Source: Collybia mongolica
Taxonomy: Eukaryota; Basidiomycota; Agaricomycetes; Agaricales; Clitocybaceae
Assembly: GCA_013420905.1 (NCBI GenBank)
Contig: JAAXNY010000004.1
Span: forward strand, 4,526,001-4,590,000
Direction of reading: 5' to 3'
DNA length: 64,000 bases
Shown here: positions 13,001 to 24,480 of the stretch, piece by piece
Layout: each line of letters begins with the position of its first letter
How positions within the stretch are numbered: position 1 is the first letter of the stretch
Position numbers and translations under genes: made by a program
Notes under the pieces: model-generated
Database searches by the model: none
The model's input: only the letters and a program-made list of their open reading frames with translations
What the model was told of the DNA's origin: nothing

Positions 13001-14007
13001 AGGTAACGCTGGTAGATTAAGTTGCGTTTAGTCGCTCATCTTCTATCCAGGTTCACCATTGCTTGTATGATAGATTTTTCCGTAACCCGGCCGATGCTAA
13101 CTTATTTACGCCTTTTATTAGTATTCTCAGGTCAGTCTACTCCTCCTTTGTTCCTGCTGCCTGATATGTATATTATCTTTCAGTATGTACCTCAAGACAC
13201 CGCCAAATTGATCGAATTGCAGGGAGGAATCGAGAAGTTTGTTTCCAGGCTCGATTTCCTCTTCGAACAAGTACGTTGCTGAGTAGTTTATACTGTATAT
13301 TGTCCTCACGCTCGTGGTAGTCATACTTCGAACCCACAGATGAGCCGTCGCAGCAAATGCCCTTTATGTATCACTATGCGAATCGGCCAGGGCTGAGTAC
13401 ACAGAGGGCTCGGCAAACTATTGCCAATTTCTTCAATACTTCAGTGAATGGTTTACCAGGGAACGATGGTCAGTATTCGCTTGTTTGCTTATCTGTATCA
13501 AGACTACCATCTCATTTTCGTTCGTCTACAGATTCAGGTTTGTCTGCTCTCTGACATGCTGTTTTTCTCTGAACATCAAAAATTAAGGTGCCATGGGGAG
13601 CTATGCGGCTTTCTATTTGGCCGGATTGTATCCGTTACCATCCACTCGCCAATTCCTCCTGTCGTCGCCGTACTTCAAGCAGATATCGTTCTTCAACCCA
13701 GCTTTTAACTCTACCACAACCATCCGAAACAATGGCTTTGCTGGAAACCCCTCGACCGGCACAGGTGGTCGGGTATTTGTTCAGGTAAGGCAGCACAACG
13801 GGTCAACTTCGTCATATTTTGAATTTTGTAAACCTAACAGAGTGTAGCCGTCAACGGGCGACCATACAAGTCCAACTGTTATCTCGACTGGGACGTCTTC
13901 ACTAATGGTTCTCTCGTCGAATTGACTTTAACAGATAATATTGATGTTACATGTGGAACCGGTGCAGATGCTCTACCTCCGTCGCTTTCCACGGGTGGGT
14001 ATGACTG
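10023..14007 (+). CDS. Secreted GH92 alpha-mannosidase
   Basis: A glycoside hydrolase family 92 enzyme, a calcium-dependent exo-alpha-mannosidase (often alpha-1,2) that trims mannose from N-glycans or mannans outside the cell. Exon 1 encodes a signal peptide (MLQLKALRVLLVSGIIW...SHAQ). An intron at about 10112-10158 joins it to a Ser/Ala linker. Family landmarks follow in order: PFIGTTNGGHVFPGATLPHGM near 10255, FSQLHDSGTGG near 10497, NWDTYRTLYPL near 11950, GWLPECRG near 12105, DGFYEGSP near 12992 (contains the Glu matching the catalytic acid), YSQYVPQD near 13120-13200, RLDFLFEQ near 13245, DEPSQQMPFMY near 13342, and GLPGNDDSGAMGSY spanning an intron near 13460-13590 (holds the Asp pair). 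About 20 short introns are needed. One tricky join at 12160/12216 restores GGSNADPILG, so I see no break. The protein is about 800 residues, close to family length. The stop is only about 85 nt from the mobile-DNA island. Confidence 0.9.
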
Positions 14008-14277
14008 ATGTCCGTCTCGGACGACTGAGATCAGGGAGGGACATGTATAAGTAGCCTTACGTCACGAAAAAAAAAAGAAAAAAAAAGAATTCAGGCCTAT
14101 GTACCTCAATTGAAGTTGGCAAAAAGGCAGCAAATGCACAATTGTTACATCTCAAAAAACTAAGTTGTGTATGCCCATATATACCCCATCAGATTTCAGA
14201 GCTTGCTGAAGTTCCCTGCATTGACTCAGTGTGTAATACTATTGAGTGACTTCCCATCACAACTAAAGTCCTAAGTA

Positions 14278-14395
14278 ACTTGAGGTAGAGGGCCATTACT
14301 GGCAGATATGAGTCCTTATGTTTAATTTTAATTAACTTTTTCCCTTGGATTTCTAGAACCAGCCTGTTGCAATAGAGAGCTGGTTTCTCTGGTTT
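14278..14395 (-). repeat. Inverted partner of the 22980-23092 repeat
   Basis: The reverse complement closely matches 22980-23092, with the core from GGTTCTAGAA to CCTCTACCTCAAGT nearly identical. Translated on the minus strand the core reads KHKDSYLPVMALYLK, the same peptide seen at 23 kb, so both copies descend from a coding segment of a repeated element. The surrounding 78-codon frame (14189-14425, minus) is probably a remnant of it. Confidence 0.7.
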
Positions 14396-15086
14396 TGTAA
14401 CAAATTTTAAAGTAGAGGAATACATAAATGAATTGTTACAAGTCCTTATGTTTACATAAGTAACTCATTCATCATCCTGGGTTTGTGGGGAAAATTCAGC
14501 ATACCCAACAAGATCCAGTGTTGTTTTTCCCACACTTAGTAATTTTGAAGTATATTAGTAAGACTTTGTAGTTATGGAAATATTTTTCTAACTGTGGGAA
14601 CCATACACCACCATTTTGTGGCCAGGTTAGCCTCACGTGGAACCGTTGATGGGATCACAACACTCGTCCATATGTCATCGTGTTCCTGACATGTGGCCAC
14701 CAGCTTGAATTCGCTCTGGTGACACAGTGTGACCATTTCATGTGGCCTCGATGTGGAATGAGCACATTACCTATACCTGTATAATATGCTGTTGTTATAT
14801 AATGTATTAGTGTGATGTTCATTTCACGAGACCTGGCACTGGTGTCTCTGTCCTGTTCTCACCACATGGGATGGAGTGGATTAAATGTCCATCGCGCATG
14901 GCACACAGCCTTGGGAAGCATCAAGACAATAGAAAAAACAGTAGAAACTAGATGTATAATTTGTATGCCAATAGAATGAATACACAGGAAGCCTCGGAAG
15001 GAGGGTAAATTACGGAATACTATAGATATCAAAGGAGTGTGGGGTTTAATAAAGTTGATGATAAAATAGGAAGGGAAGTTTCCATC

Positions 15087-16552
15087 TCAGTTCTCAGTAG
15101 TTGCACGCGATTCCACTTGTTGATTGGCAGTGTTGGCCAATTCAATTGTGTCATCAACAGATTGTTGCCATTCTTCTCCATCACACAGAATTGTGTAGGT
15201 TGCGGCAGTGCCGTACTTCTTGTGATCATTGTTTAATATTGTAGAAAATGCCCTGCCGAGGTAAACACAATAAGCCACATCATTTGAACAAATAGTAAGA
15301 TTAACCTGACTTGTCAATTTTTTCTGGGTTGTCTCCTGCCGTGGCGCAAATCAATTCAAGGCGTTGATCAACGTCGTTCCAGTAATCACGATCGGATTTC
15401 TCACTGTGCATTTTCCGCTGGGATCGGGGCAAAAATCAGTTCCTGCGTGATAAGATTGATGATAAAGTCATCGTACCAAAAGAGCTAATCTTGCACAGAG
15501 AGGCACGCTCACAGCACAGTGGGTATTTAATACCACTTTCTGAGCAAGTTCGTAAATGCTGTGATTTTTCTCCTTGCTAAGTTTGATCTGGGTGGGCAGG
15601 AAGGATCGTTAAAGCCGCAGTCCCACCATGAGAACCATATTCGAAGCGCTCACGTCTTTCTTAATTCTTGCGCGGGATTGGGTGAGCTCACCTTGAACGG
15701 CGGCTTTGACCTCCTTCTGGGCGTGATGGTCCTTGCTGATGTTCGCAGGAATGTGCAGACCCCCATTTCAAATGATAGTCTCATAATAAAGTAAGTTGTA
15801 GGCTGCAACAGTGAGAATATAAATTATCCTTACAACAACATGGTTACGGGGAATACTACCCTTGTAGGCACTTAATTTAGCTGACAAGAGAACAGCAATT
15901 GCATAGCTCTTGATGTTCTCCTAGTCAAATGTTAGTATGAGGTGCACAGATAAGAAAAGTAGGCAAATATACCATCAACGCATCAGACACAGCAAAAGGT
16001 GGAGTCACAACAATAATAGCATCAAGCTTATTCTTGATCAAACACTGTTGGACAAATAGCTTCACCTGTCGACCAACAAGTGTATCCTAATTTGGGGTGA
16101 GTGACTGCAACATATGCACAAGACATGGAAGAATGCACCTTGACAAATTCCTCAACCGCATCACACTGGTATGGATGGAGCTTAATTTTTGTTGCCAACC
16201 TTCGTGCTGCAATAATCTCATTGCGGTTGCCATTGAGTCGTCCTTGAGGGGTTGGTGTTGTGGGTAGTCCACTGTGAGCACTGTCATTGCCCGAAAGGGG
16301 GCTGCTGGTACGACCTGTTGCACTATCAAACAGACCTTGGGGCCTCAAGGAACCTTGTCTGCCACCATTGGGTTCATTTTCCTCTGGAGCAGGACTGGAG
16401 CACATCATCTCTGCCAACTCACGTCGAGCTTCGTCATCATCTGACTCATTGTCATGAGGGATATCAGGGTTGTTAGGCATGCCAGAACTGAGGGGCGAGG
16501 ACGACATGAGGAAAGTGGAGAAACGACTGTGGGGGCACAGGCAAGAGGACAC
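15087..16552 (-). CDS. Uncharacterised basidiomycete repeat-family protein
   Basis: I recognise the pattern as a repeated protein family in mushroom genomes, usually in mobile-DNA regions; the function is unknown. The N-terminal exon (16028-16552) has a Ser/Pro/acidic disordered part, then KLHPYQCDAVEEFVKV. Later exons give VQQCLIKNKLDAIIVV and ENIKSYAIAVLLSAKL near 15880-16070, a linker with IWGLHIPANIS near 15740, then CARLALLVR (near 15490), SEKSDRDYWNDVDQRL (near 15390) and a last exon with FSTILNNDHKKYGT ending RATTEN. Splice sites such as those at 15796 and 15838 are plausible. The gene is divergent from 16769-17375, sharing an intergenic span of about 215 bp. Exon joins in the middle are uncertain, and one frame change may be decay. 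Confidence 0.6.
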
Positions 16553-16768
16553 GAAAAAGAGGGGGAAATACTGGACGGTGAACAGACGTTATTTAAAATA
16601 AAAAACAACTGCAGCAAATTTGAATTTGAGGGAGTGACATGTCACGCGGGTAATTTTGAACGGCGCCACCAGACTCTGTCTTTCTGTGTGCACTGTGAAG
16701 GCCAGAGTCAAAGCAAGGTGGCAGCGAGCACACCACGCCCATGGCAAGAGATAAAGGCCACCAGTCAG

Positions 16769-17375
16769 ATGCCCTCAAATCACGTAAGTTTGATTGAATT
16801 TTCACTCCTACAACGGTCTGTCATCACTCACGACGCAAGTCAACTGAATCTCACATTTTATCGCCCAGGACATTCTTTTTGAATGCAATGCCCAGCATGA
16901 TTGCTATCAAGCTAAATGTTGTGCCTCGGGTGAACGGTATGCCATGCAAGAGCGCATCGAGTCACTTGTGGTGGAGAATTACATAGTTCACCAGCCACTC
17001 GAGCGATTCCTTGTCAACACGCATGCATTCCATAATGCTCACCTCCTTCGGGCGATTCTTCCACGTGAACTTATTGCCCTGATCCCATTTGTTCTTGACC
17101 GGGAGGCTCATCACATTGCAATCGCGATGGGACTCCGTGTAACGCAGGATAAAAAGCGAGCTGCAGCAGCAGCAAAGGCCGCCGAGAAGAAAAAGGCTGC
17201 TCCAACGACTTGTATAACTTTGACACGAAAACGGCGCAGGATAACAGAGGATTGCACCATGGATAATGATCGAGAGGATGATGGAGTCGGCCAAGGAGAA
17301 AGTTCGCGATCTTATCCCAATAATGACCATGTCCAGGGAGGCAGAGTTGAACTTGGTAGCGTAGGTCTGCGTTGA
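16769..17375 (+). CDS. Uncharacterised transposon-associated protein (Cys/His N-terminus, basic tail)
   Basis: Exon 1 is only five codons (MPSNH, 16769-16783), followed by an intron with GTAAGT and CCCAG ends. Exon 2 continues in phase as DILFECNAQHDCYQAKC. The Cys/His spacing (C-x3-H-x-C-x4-C) could bind a metal. Then come VENYIVHQPLERFLVNTHAF and HNAHLLRAILPRELIALIP, a pattern I recognise from repeated proteins in agaricomycetes, followed by a Lys/Ala-rich helix with a basic stretch (KRAAAAAKAAEKKKAA, then KRRR) and an acidic tail ending SVGLR. The tail could be nuclear localising or DNA-binding. About 173 residues in total. The phase-0 join and preserved motifs suggest selection, or a recent insertion. 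Confidence 0.6.
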
Positions 17376-17798
17376 TTAGTAGCCATAGTAAATATTCAGG
17401 ATAACGAACCGAGACAAAAAACCTAGTTGTATTACAATATGAAGAATCAGAAGGCCTCAACGAGAAAACCAGGCAAATATCATGTGAGGGAAATCTGTCA
17501 GACATCTGGCAATGAGAGGTGGTGGCCACACCCCAACGCACATCTCGGCGAGGTGGAAAATGACCAGCTGGTGGCCAGCTGGAGGCCACATTAGATCGAT
17601 ATTGATCGATTATGTCACAATCACACATACGTTATCTGTGACAGGCACCTTTCAAAAATTTGGTGGTGTAATTAGCTGATGTGCAGATTTTGAGCAAAAA
17701 AGGCAACTGCTAACATGGGCTGCATTTAATAATATAAATTCGAGTTAATTGGTTTTTTTTTTTGGATATCTCAGGAATTAAATAATAACTGTCCACTG

Positions 17799-17872
17799 CA
17801 TAATCATGCTTACATTTGTCAACTATGCTGTTAGAGCTAACAGCATAGTTGACAAATGTAAGCATGATTATG
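17799..17872. repeat. Perfect palindrome, 36-bp arms, 2-nt centre
   Basis: The arms at 17799-17834 and 17837-17872 are exact reverse complements separated only by AG. The symmetry stops abruptly at both ends. It lies about 130 bp outside the right terminus of the putative TIR element. The two-nt centre rules out a normal RNA stem-loop terminator but allows cruciform extrusion. It may mark a hairpin-sealed break or a fold-back element. Confidence 0.9.
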
Positions 17873-18309
17873 AGAGGCTTGTTCCACTTTGGGTCAAACT
17901 TTTCCCACAATACAAAATATTGCATATCTCCACAACAACAAGACCTGTTAGCAATGCAATAATAATAGTCACTGTAGAATATTAGAGAGTAGAAGAGGAG
18001 GAATAGCACAAGAGATAGAGAGTTGAGAAGACCTGTCTGTATTGCAGAGAATAGACAAGATCAAGACTATAGAACAAGTAGCTAGAGGTGCAGTATATAT
18101 ACAACTACCTAAGGGGGACTAGAGTAGAACAAATCTGGAGAGAGGTAAACCAAACATAACCAGGGTAGTGTACAGCATCAATCAAATGATGAAATAAAAT
18201 GATGGGAATGATGGAAGAATTGTAACTACTGGGGATAGATGAATTAACAGTCAATCCCACTAGATAAGAGATGAGATAAGATCAAAAAGGCGGAGATAAG
18301 ATGGGAATA

Positions 18310-19200
18310 TAATTTTCATGACAAGACCTATGGATGCAATTTAAATTGCTACTACTAGATATAGTGAAGGGCTATCCAATGTGTATGTTTATACATGTTT
18401 GTGTTTGTTTGTACACATTCAAATATCATCATCAAAAGCAGCTCTCTCACTACAAGCATGTTACAAATGAATATCAAGTTTGTGTATGACTTTGCCACAC
18501 AGCTAGCCAAACAAACAATACCATCAAAGTTCTCACAATATAAATCATTGCATATCTCAACAACAACAAGGCCTATGGATGTAATATAAATTGCTAGTGT
18601 CAGATATGGTGAAGTAGTACCTCATGTATATGTTTCTATGTGTTTATATTTGTTTGTATTCTTCAAACCTTATTAACATCATTTTTCTTGCTGCATATCA
18701 CAAATGAATACTGTCTGTATATCACTTCATCACACATCTGGCCAAACTAACAATAATACTAAAGAAATTTCCCACAACATAGATAATGCATATTTCAGCA
18801 AATACAAAGCTGATGGACATGCTACTACTAGACAGTGTAAAGGAATACATTATATATATATTTATATGTATTTGTAGTTGTTTGTACCCTTCCAAATTTC
18901 ATTATCAACAACAACCTTTTTACTATGTATTACAAATGAATATGATCTGTATATTACTTTGCCAACATCTGGCCAAACAAATAATATTAATGAAGTTCCC
19001 ACAATTAAGATGATGCATATCTCAGCAAATACAAGGCTAATGGATACAATTGAAATTGCTACTACTCCTAGACATATGGAGGGGGTACATCAAAAAAATG
19101 TATATTTATATTTGTTTGTACTGTTCCAAATTTGATTATAATTTCTTGTTATATCTATTTTAATATCACATTTATATATTACTTGGCCAAAAGCATATCC
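18310..19200 (+). repeat. Diverged tandem repeat, about 4 units of 230-237 bp
   Basis: Phrases of the type AAGxCTATGGATGCAATTxAAATTGCTACTACTAGA recur at about 18323, 18560, 18796 and 19024, giving spacings near 237, 236 and 228 bp. Each unit also contains a TTTGTTTGTAC word, an ACAAATGAATAT word and a GGCCAAACAA word in the same order. A partial unit (GCATATCTCCACAACAACAAGACCTGTTAGCA) lies at about 17922. No frame is open across units, so this is satellite-like rather than coding. Confidence 0.75.
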
Positions 19201-19469
19201 AAACAAGTCAATGTAGATGCTCCTGGAATCTATAATACTCAATAGCTTGAAAAGAGCTTGCTATATGAGTATGGTTACATATAGTTGTGATAATACAAGA
19301 AAAAAACACTTAACAGGCATATATACATTTGTTTGAACTTTGTTTTTGATGATGATATTTCTATTTTTAGCATATCTGATAAGTTCTTGATTAACCCAGG
19401 ATGCAAGGCTAGAAATAAAATGTTAAACATTGAATGGTTGTATACATTTCAATACTGTGGGAACTTGTT

Positions 19470-19605
19470 TCTATTATATTTTTTTTTTCTTTTTTTTTTG
19501 TCATATAATAATATTAAGTGCATGTGGGTTTGACCCAGCTACATGTGGGCATAAGCACCTATTACCACTAAGTAATCTGTAATGGGCCATCAGGGTGGAG
19601 CTGTA
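19470..19605 (-). mobile_element. tRNA-derived SINE-like unit with A-rich tail
   Basis: On the minus strand, TTACTTAGTGGTAATAGG (19561-19578) resembles an RNA polymerase III A box. About 20 nt later, GCTGGGTCAAACCCA (19525-19540) resembles a T-arm/B box with a perfect GGGT/ACCC stem. Downstream, after about 25 nt, is an A-rich run (T-rich on the plus strand, 19479-19499). A box, B box and oligo-A tail in this order and spacing are the hallmark of tRNA-derived SINEs. Cloverleaf pairing is otherwise poor, so it is not a functional tRNA gene. Confidence 0.45.
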
Positions 19606-22600
19606 CACTAAGTTGCTCTCCAGGTCATATTACAGGTCTAGACTGAGGATACCTGCAGTCCAATGGTATTGTACTGTACCATGCCTGAACCTCCCAATGC
19701 CTTAAAGGTTTGCCTTTGCTTGTCAGGGCATGGTCCCCTCCCTTCACATTGGTACCCCATTCCACTCCCCTCCTGGTATTTTCAGGTTGCCCTGGAAACC
19801 CATTACTCCCCCCCAGTGTCAAAGATAAATGTCCAATCTAAATGAACAACCCATACCTCAAACCTGCTCCCCCTCTCCTGAATCCCCCTATTACTTGCCC
19901 CCCTGTTCCACACCACTCTCCCAAAGCGATGACTCCCCTCCAAAATGAGGCCACCAAATCCCACCATTGAATGATAAACTGGCATTCTCCCCAAGAGGTG
20001 TGCTCTGTGCAGGGACAGTAGCTGATTGGGGGCCGGACCCCTTCCTCCTTTTGTATTTGGGTGTAGTGGTTAAGCGAGTATGAATAAATCGTCGAAAATG
20101 TTGGCGGTGACACTCCCTAAGGATCTGCGCAAAGCAGAGTACAAGAGTTGTGGTGTCCTCGTGTGGCCTGGTAGTTGATGAGGTGGATGTGAACAGATTA
20201 GTGAAGCCCCCAGTACAGGCAGGATGAGATGACCCTGCAGATAGTCAGGATCAGCTCTGATAAGTTAGAAATTTGGATATGGTGTAAAAGGATAGTGGCC
20301 CAGGCCAAAAGAATGGTCTGATGAAAGGCAATGTTGATTAGGGATGAGGTGTTAGGTAGTTTAGGGACAGCCTAGTGCAGGAGGGACAAATTCCCACAGT
20401 TGGATGGTGGTGGTAAAAGATCAAGAAGCGTCATGTTTCTATTATAGGCATTTGGATTGATATTACTTCCTTATATCACACAAAATATAAGTCTACACAA
20501 GAACTTGTCCCCCACACAAACCTGCCACTCCTCTGCTGTCCTCAGCTACCACTGCCCCCTTATTTTATTTTACATTAGTGCTGGCTGGTGTGGGATATGC
20601 AAGGGATGGGTTGTGTTTGCATGCTGCTGTAGTAGGTGGCCTCCTGTATGTAGTGGTATTCTAGAGGGTGGGGGTTGTCCAAGGTCTGGGGCTGTGCATC
20701 AGTGAAATACTGCCCATATCCTACCATACTGTAAAGGGTTGCATCACATTGAGTGTTAGAAGGGGGGAATAATATGAGCAGCAGGGTTCAGCCACACAGG
20801 GAAGGGGGCACCAGAGGACTAAATGGGCTTTGTTGCAAGAAATCTGGGCCTAGTTCATTGCAAAGGTGTTATCTGTAATTGGGCAGCCCCATCTATATAT
20901 AGGTGCATTGGGTAAATACTGTAGGGGTACCAGAAGTGTATATCAGCCCATTAGAGCTGTACAAATAGTACAGGAGTAAAGTGTCAGTAAGAAGTAAACT
21001 AATATTTGTAAAAGGGATAAGAACATATTACAAGGTAGATAGAATTACACCAAGGTAGTCTCAAGGTATATGGCAGCATATAGGTATATATACAATAGAG
21101 CAAGGTATATCTGAGCAACTAGATGTGGGGCACATATGCACTCACCTTACACACATCTGGTTTGGGCACAGGGGTGGTTGGCACTACTTGGTCTAGACAG
21201 CACATACAGGGGTGCACACCCACCCACCAGGTGATGGTTCTACCACATGGAATACACTACTGCACCACCCATGTCCACCATGCTAGCTGCTCACTAGCAA
21301 ATGTGGGCAGGCAGTTACTGGTGATGTGGCAGGTGCCTCTGTGGTTCTTGTTTAAGCTCTTATTGTTGTGATTTGGCAGTTGTTATTATCACTGAGAGGG
21401 GTGGGTATGAGAGAGGGTGGTGGTATCCATGGCAGTGGGACCTGGTATTGTATTTAGCAGTGTTGTGCACAATTCTAAGGCAGGGAGGTGATGGGAGGGG
21501 CAGCTGGGGATGTAGTGGTGGTGGTTGACAACAAGGCTGATGGGTGATGTGGCACCCATCAACAATACTCAGCCATTGCCAGTAATGGCCAAGAGTGGGC
21601 AGCAGGGGGTCATTATAATAACAAGCAGCTTGGACTGAGAAGCTCATATTGCTAAATGGTTAATCTGCATGCTTTATGCATATGACATGTAGCCTTGAGG
21701 CCTTGTATTTGACTCTCCAGAATATTGCATTTTTGTCCATTGAAATAAGTAATGGTAACTATGATGAAGCAAGCAATTTGGACAGTCTGCATGGACTCCA
21801 TGAGGAGTTGTTCCAAGCTGGTTCTGAGCATCCAAGTAACAGAGTGGGTTTATGGACTTAGCTTTGACTTGGCTCAGATGCAGACTGCCAATTAAGCACA
21901 GCTCCCTGCCAAACAGGGTCTGAGCTCAGTCTGCAGGCATCTGCATTTGTCTGTGTAGTCTGTGTGGCTCATGTAGCTCAGTGTAAAGTCCCCAGAGAAG
22001 CTACTGAGTTGGTTGTATATTTGGAATATACAAATATGGATCTACATTTTCAAGTTTGTTAAATGTTTTCACAGTCCATCTGAGAATCTGAGTCCCTACT
22101 TTACCAGCTGACTTGTTTTTAAGGGAAGTGCCTAGATATATATGGTTACCCTTTGTTGTTGGACATTTGTATAGGCATTAGAATGAGAAAGGCCCAAGAG
22201 GAGAGAAGTTCCAGAAGTGTCCAGAAGAAGTGCCAGAATGACCACAACAGTTGTATCAGTAACAGTATAGCTAAGTCTAGTACAGGTAGCTTGGTGATGT
22301 GGCATTGAGCATGTGAGACAAGAAGTCACATGATTCTAAATCTAACAATAGGATCTATAAACACCAACTTCTATTGGCAATTCATCTGCAGTTGCTGATA
22401 TTATACACCATGGATATGGGTGAAGTTGTAATGTTTGTCCACATCTAGCCATCAGGATCACTATTGCACAGCTTGCATAGCCTTGCTGTTACATCTATCA
22501 TCTTGACATGCATTGCCTTAACCCCTTGATAAATAGTAGTTTACTCTAGACTGATATATCATGGATGGATTGTTGCATCAGTAGAGTGACTGATATCAGA

Positions 22601-22979
22601 TTCTGTTGTTATTTGAAATGTAGCCACAATGTATTGTATTTAAGGTGCTCTTTCCTCTCCATGAAAGGCACCTTTGTAATAGGCTTGGATTGGGCTCTCT
22701 ACTTGTGATCAAGCCTCTAGTGCTCTGTACTCATTCCTTCCCTGCATGGCTTTTCATACTGTGCATACTGCTCCCTGCCTGAGCCTCTTGGCAACATGAC
22801 CCCTTACAGAAGTGCAACAAGTATTTGGCAAGCTCAAATGTGTGGTCATATTACATCTCCATGTTGTACATCCATCAGGCCTTCCATGTTGTCAAGCTGC
22901 AATCTAATTCTAGGACAATACCTGACAAGTATTCCAGAACCAAACTTATCAACAACAAAAGTAATATAAAACTGAAGAG

Positions 22980-23092
22980 ATTCTGGATAGCTAATTCTAT
23001 TGCAACAAGCTGGTTCTAGAAGTATAAAGAAAAGTTAATCAAAAAAAAACATAAGGATTCATATCTGCCAGTAATGGCCCTCTACCTCAAGT
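22980..23092 (+). repeat. Inverted partner of the 14278-14395 repeat
   Basis: This matches the reverse complement of 14278-14395. On the plus strand it encodes YKEKLIKKKHKDSYLPVMAL..., preceded by an in-frame TAG, so the copy is dead. Downstream, 23151-23405 is open in a Lys/Ser-rich frame (MNEEKVSVPGQKKENPSK) that may belong to the same old gene. Confidence 0.7.
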
Positions 23093-23785
23093 GGAGCAAA
23101 GACAAGATGTGTGTATCTAATTTATCATTGCTTATTCAACTAATCATCTGGTGCTCAGTGGAAAGAGTATGAATGAAGAGAAAGTTAGTGTTCCTGGTCA
23201 GAAAAAGGAAAATCCAAGTAAGTCCTATACTCTACATACTCCTTTATATTTTGGTTGGATTACCATCAGAAAAACCTCTGTTCAGTGCCTGGCAGATGAT
23301 ATAGAGGCTGAGAAAGCTGGTGTTCCAAAAAATCTGCCTCAGTATGTTCTTATCTATAATTGTTTAAATCATTATCTCTCATCCTGCTTAAATTTAAACA
23401 GATAATGGAAGATTCTGGTATTTCAATTGCACCTTCTGGGAGGCCTGACTGAGTTAGTATGTCATCTACTGGTATTGGCCCCCCCTGTGTCAGGCCAGAT
23501 TTGTCATGCTGCTGTATCTGCTCCCATTGTTCCTAAGCTGCCATTGCAGGATTTTGGTAGCTCCTCTGCCTCTGCAGTTGTTCCTTCTAAGCTGCCTTCT
23601 AAGTATCATGCTAGTGCTAATATTTCAGATCCTTTTCCTATTGGAGCTGGGCTTATATCATTTTAGAGTAACAATACTGGCAATTTGAGTTGGTAGGAAA
23701 TGTGTTGCCCTTTTTCATAAGCTGTGTATTACACCCATCCATTCCACACCAACCACATGGGTTACTCAGAGACTCTGTAGATATA

Positions 23786-24480
23786 TCAGGTATGGAGTCT
23801 AGAAAGTTCATTGTTTGCTATAAGAATGAGTAACTGTTGGTGATTATAAATCCTATTTTCCAATATGGCAATCTTCTGCTTTGCATTAAGAAGCTGTAGT
23901 CTTGGGCTTTCCCCATAAGCAACTGATTTTCTAAAAAGAGCTTGCAGCTGTTTAGAGCTTAGATTTGACCATGGTGTATTTGCAGCTGCACTAATGGCAC
24001 ACTGCTTGAAACATCTAAATTCCATAGTGTTTGATAGGCTACTACAGTAATCACAAGCTTGCTGTCCAGGTTGTATGCCCACAGATCCAGTACAAAATAC
24101 ATTCTCTGCCAATAAAGCCAATAGGGTGCCAGGGCATGGCCCTCAATTCATGTTGCTGATATGGATAGCTATCCCAGATAGATCCAGGAGTCCATCTTAC
24201 TGCCTAGCCATTACCCTTAACACCAGATCTAGTAACAGGAGCATTAGAACCCTCTTGCTCAACTATAGCTACAAGGCCAATGGGATACACAATCACATCC
24301 TCAATGCCTGATCCATTATCATCAGAGGAACCTTGGTCAGAAGATGGAGGTAGAGGTCCTATAGGTATTTCCAAAGTGGTTGATAGTTGTGATCCTTGAA
24401 TACTCACTGAATGTGTAGTGTTACCTGAAACAGACAGACTTGAGGACCTGGTGTATTTAGACTGCTTGAACCCCTCCATC
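23786..24480 (-). pseudogene. Remnant of an unrecognised repeated gene
   Basis: Two minus-strand frames are adjacent: 24204-24479 (Ser/Thr-rich, acidic SSDDNGSGIEDV) and 23786-24121. The latter has FRCFKQCAISAAANTPWSN and a helical segment LLNAKQKIAILENRIYNHQQ that could form a short coiled coil. The layout, disordered N-terminus followed by a Cys-containing region and a leucine-repeat helix, is gene-like, but I do not recognise the family. Its context in the mobile island suggests a transposon-borne gene. Confidence 0.3.

Larger units (their letters stand above)
14604..17670. mobile_element. Putative DNA transposon with 10-bp terminal inverted repeats
   Basis: TACACCACCA at 14604-14613 is mirrored by TGGTGGTGTA at 17661-17670, bounding about 3.07 kb. 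Next to both ends are several GTGGCC-containing words (TGTGGCCACC near 14691, TGTGGCCTC near 14740, GGTGGCCACAC near 17520, GCTGGAGGCCACAT near 17580). Such repeated subterminal words are typical of CACTA/EnSpm-like elements. Inside are two divergent genes that look maintained. If the first TA is the target duplication, the termini are CACCACCA. No transposase is visible, so the unit would be non-autonomous or the boundaries wrong. The termini are short, and chance pairing is possible. Confidence 0.45.

Noticed and set aside
16784..16868. Possible frameshift between MARDKGHQ and the DILFEC exon
   Set aside because: Starting at the internal ATG (16769, MPSNH) gives a phase-0 splice and no frameshift.
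17960..18180. LTR-like segment with TATATATA and a possible polyadenylation region; a similar one at 20930-21130
   Set aside because: I could not find a matching second copy at the right distance, a primer binding site, or any gag/pol coding sequence between them.
18310..19200. CRISPR-like array
   Set aside because: Units are about 230 bp, diverged along their whole length, without short identical repeats and unique spacers; the genome is eukaryotic.
20040..20090. tRNA-like A box (GTGTAGTGGTTAAGCGAG)
   Set aside because: No B box or T arm follows at a suitable distance.
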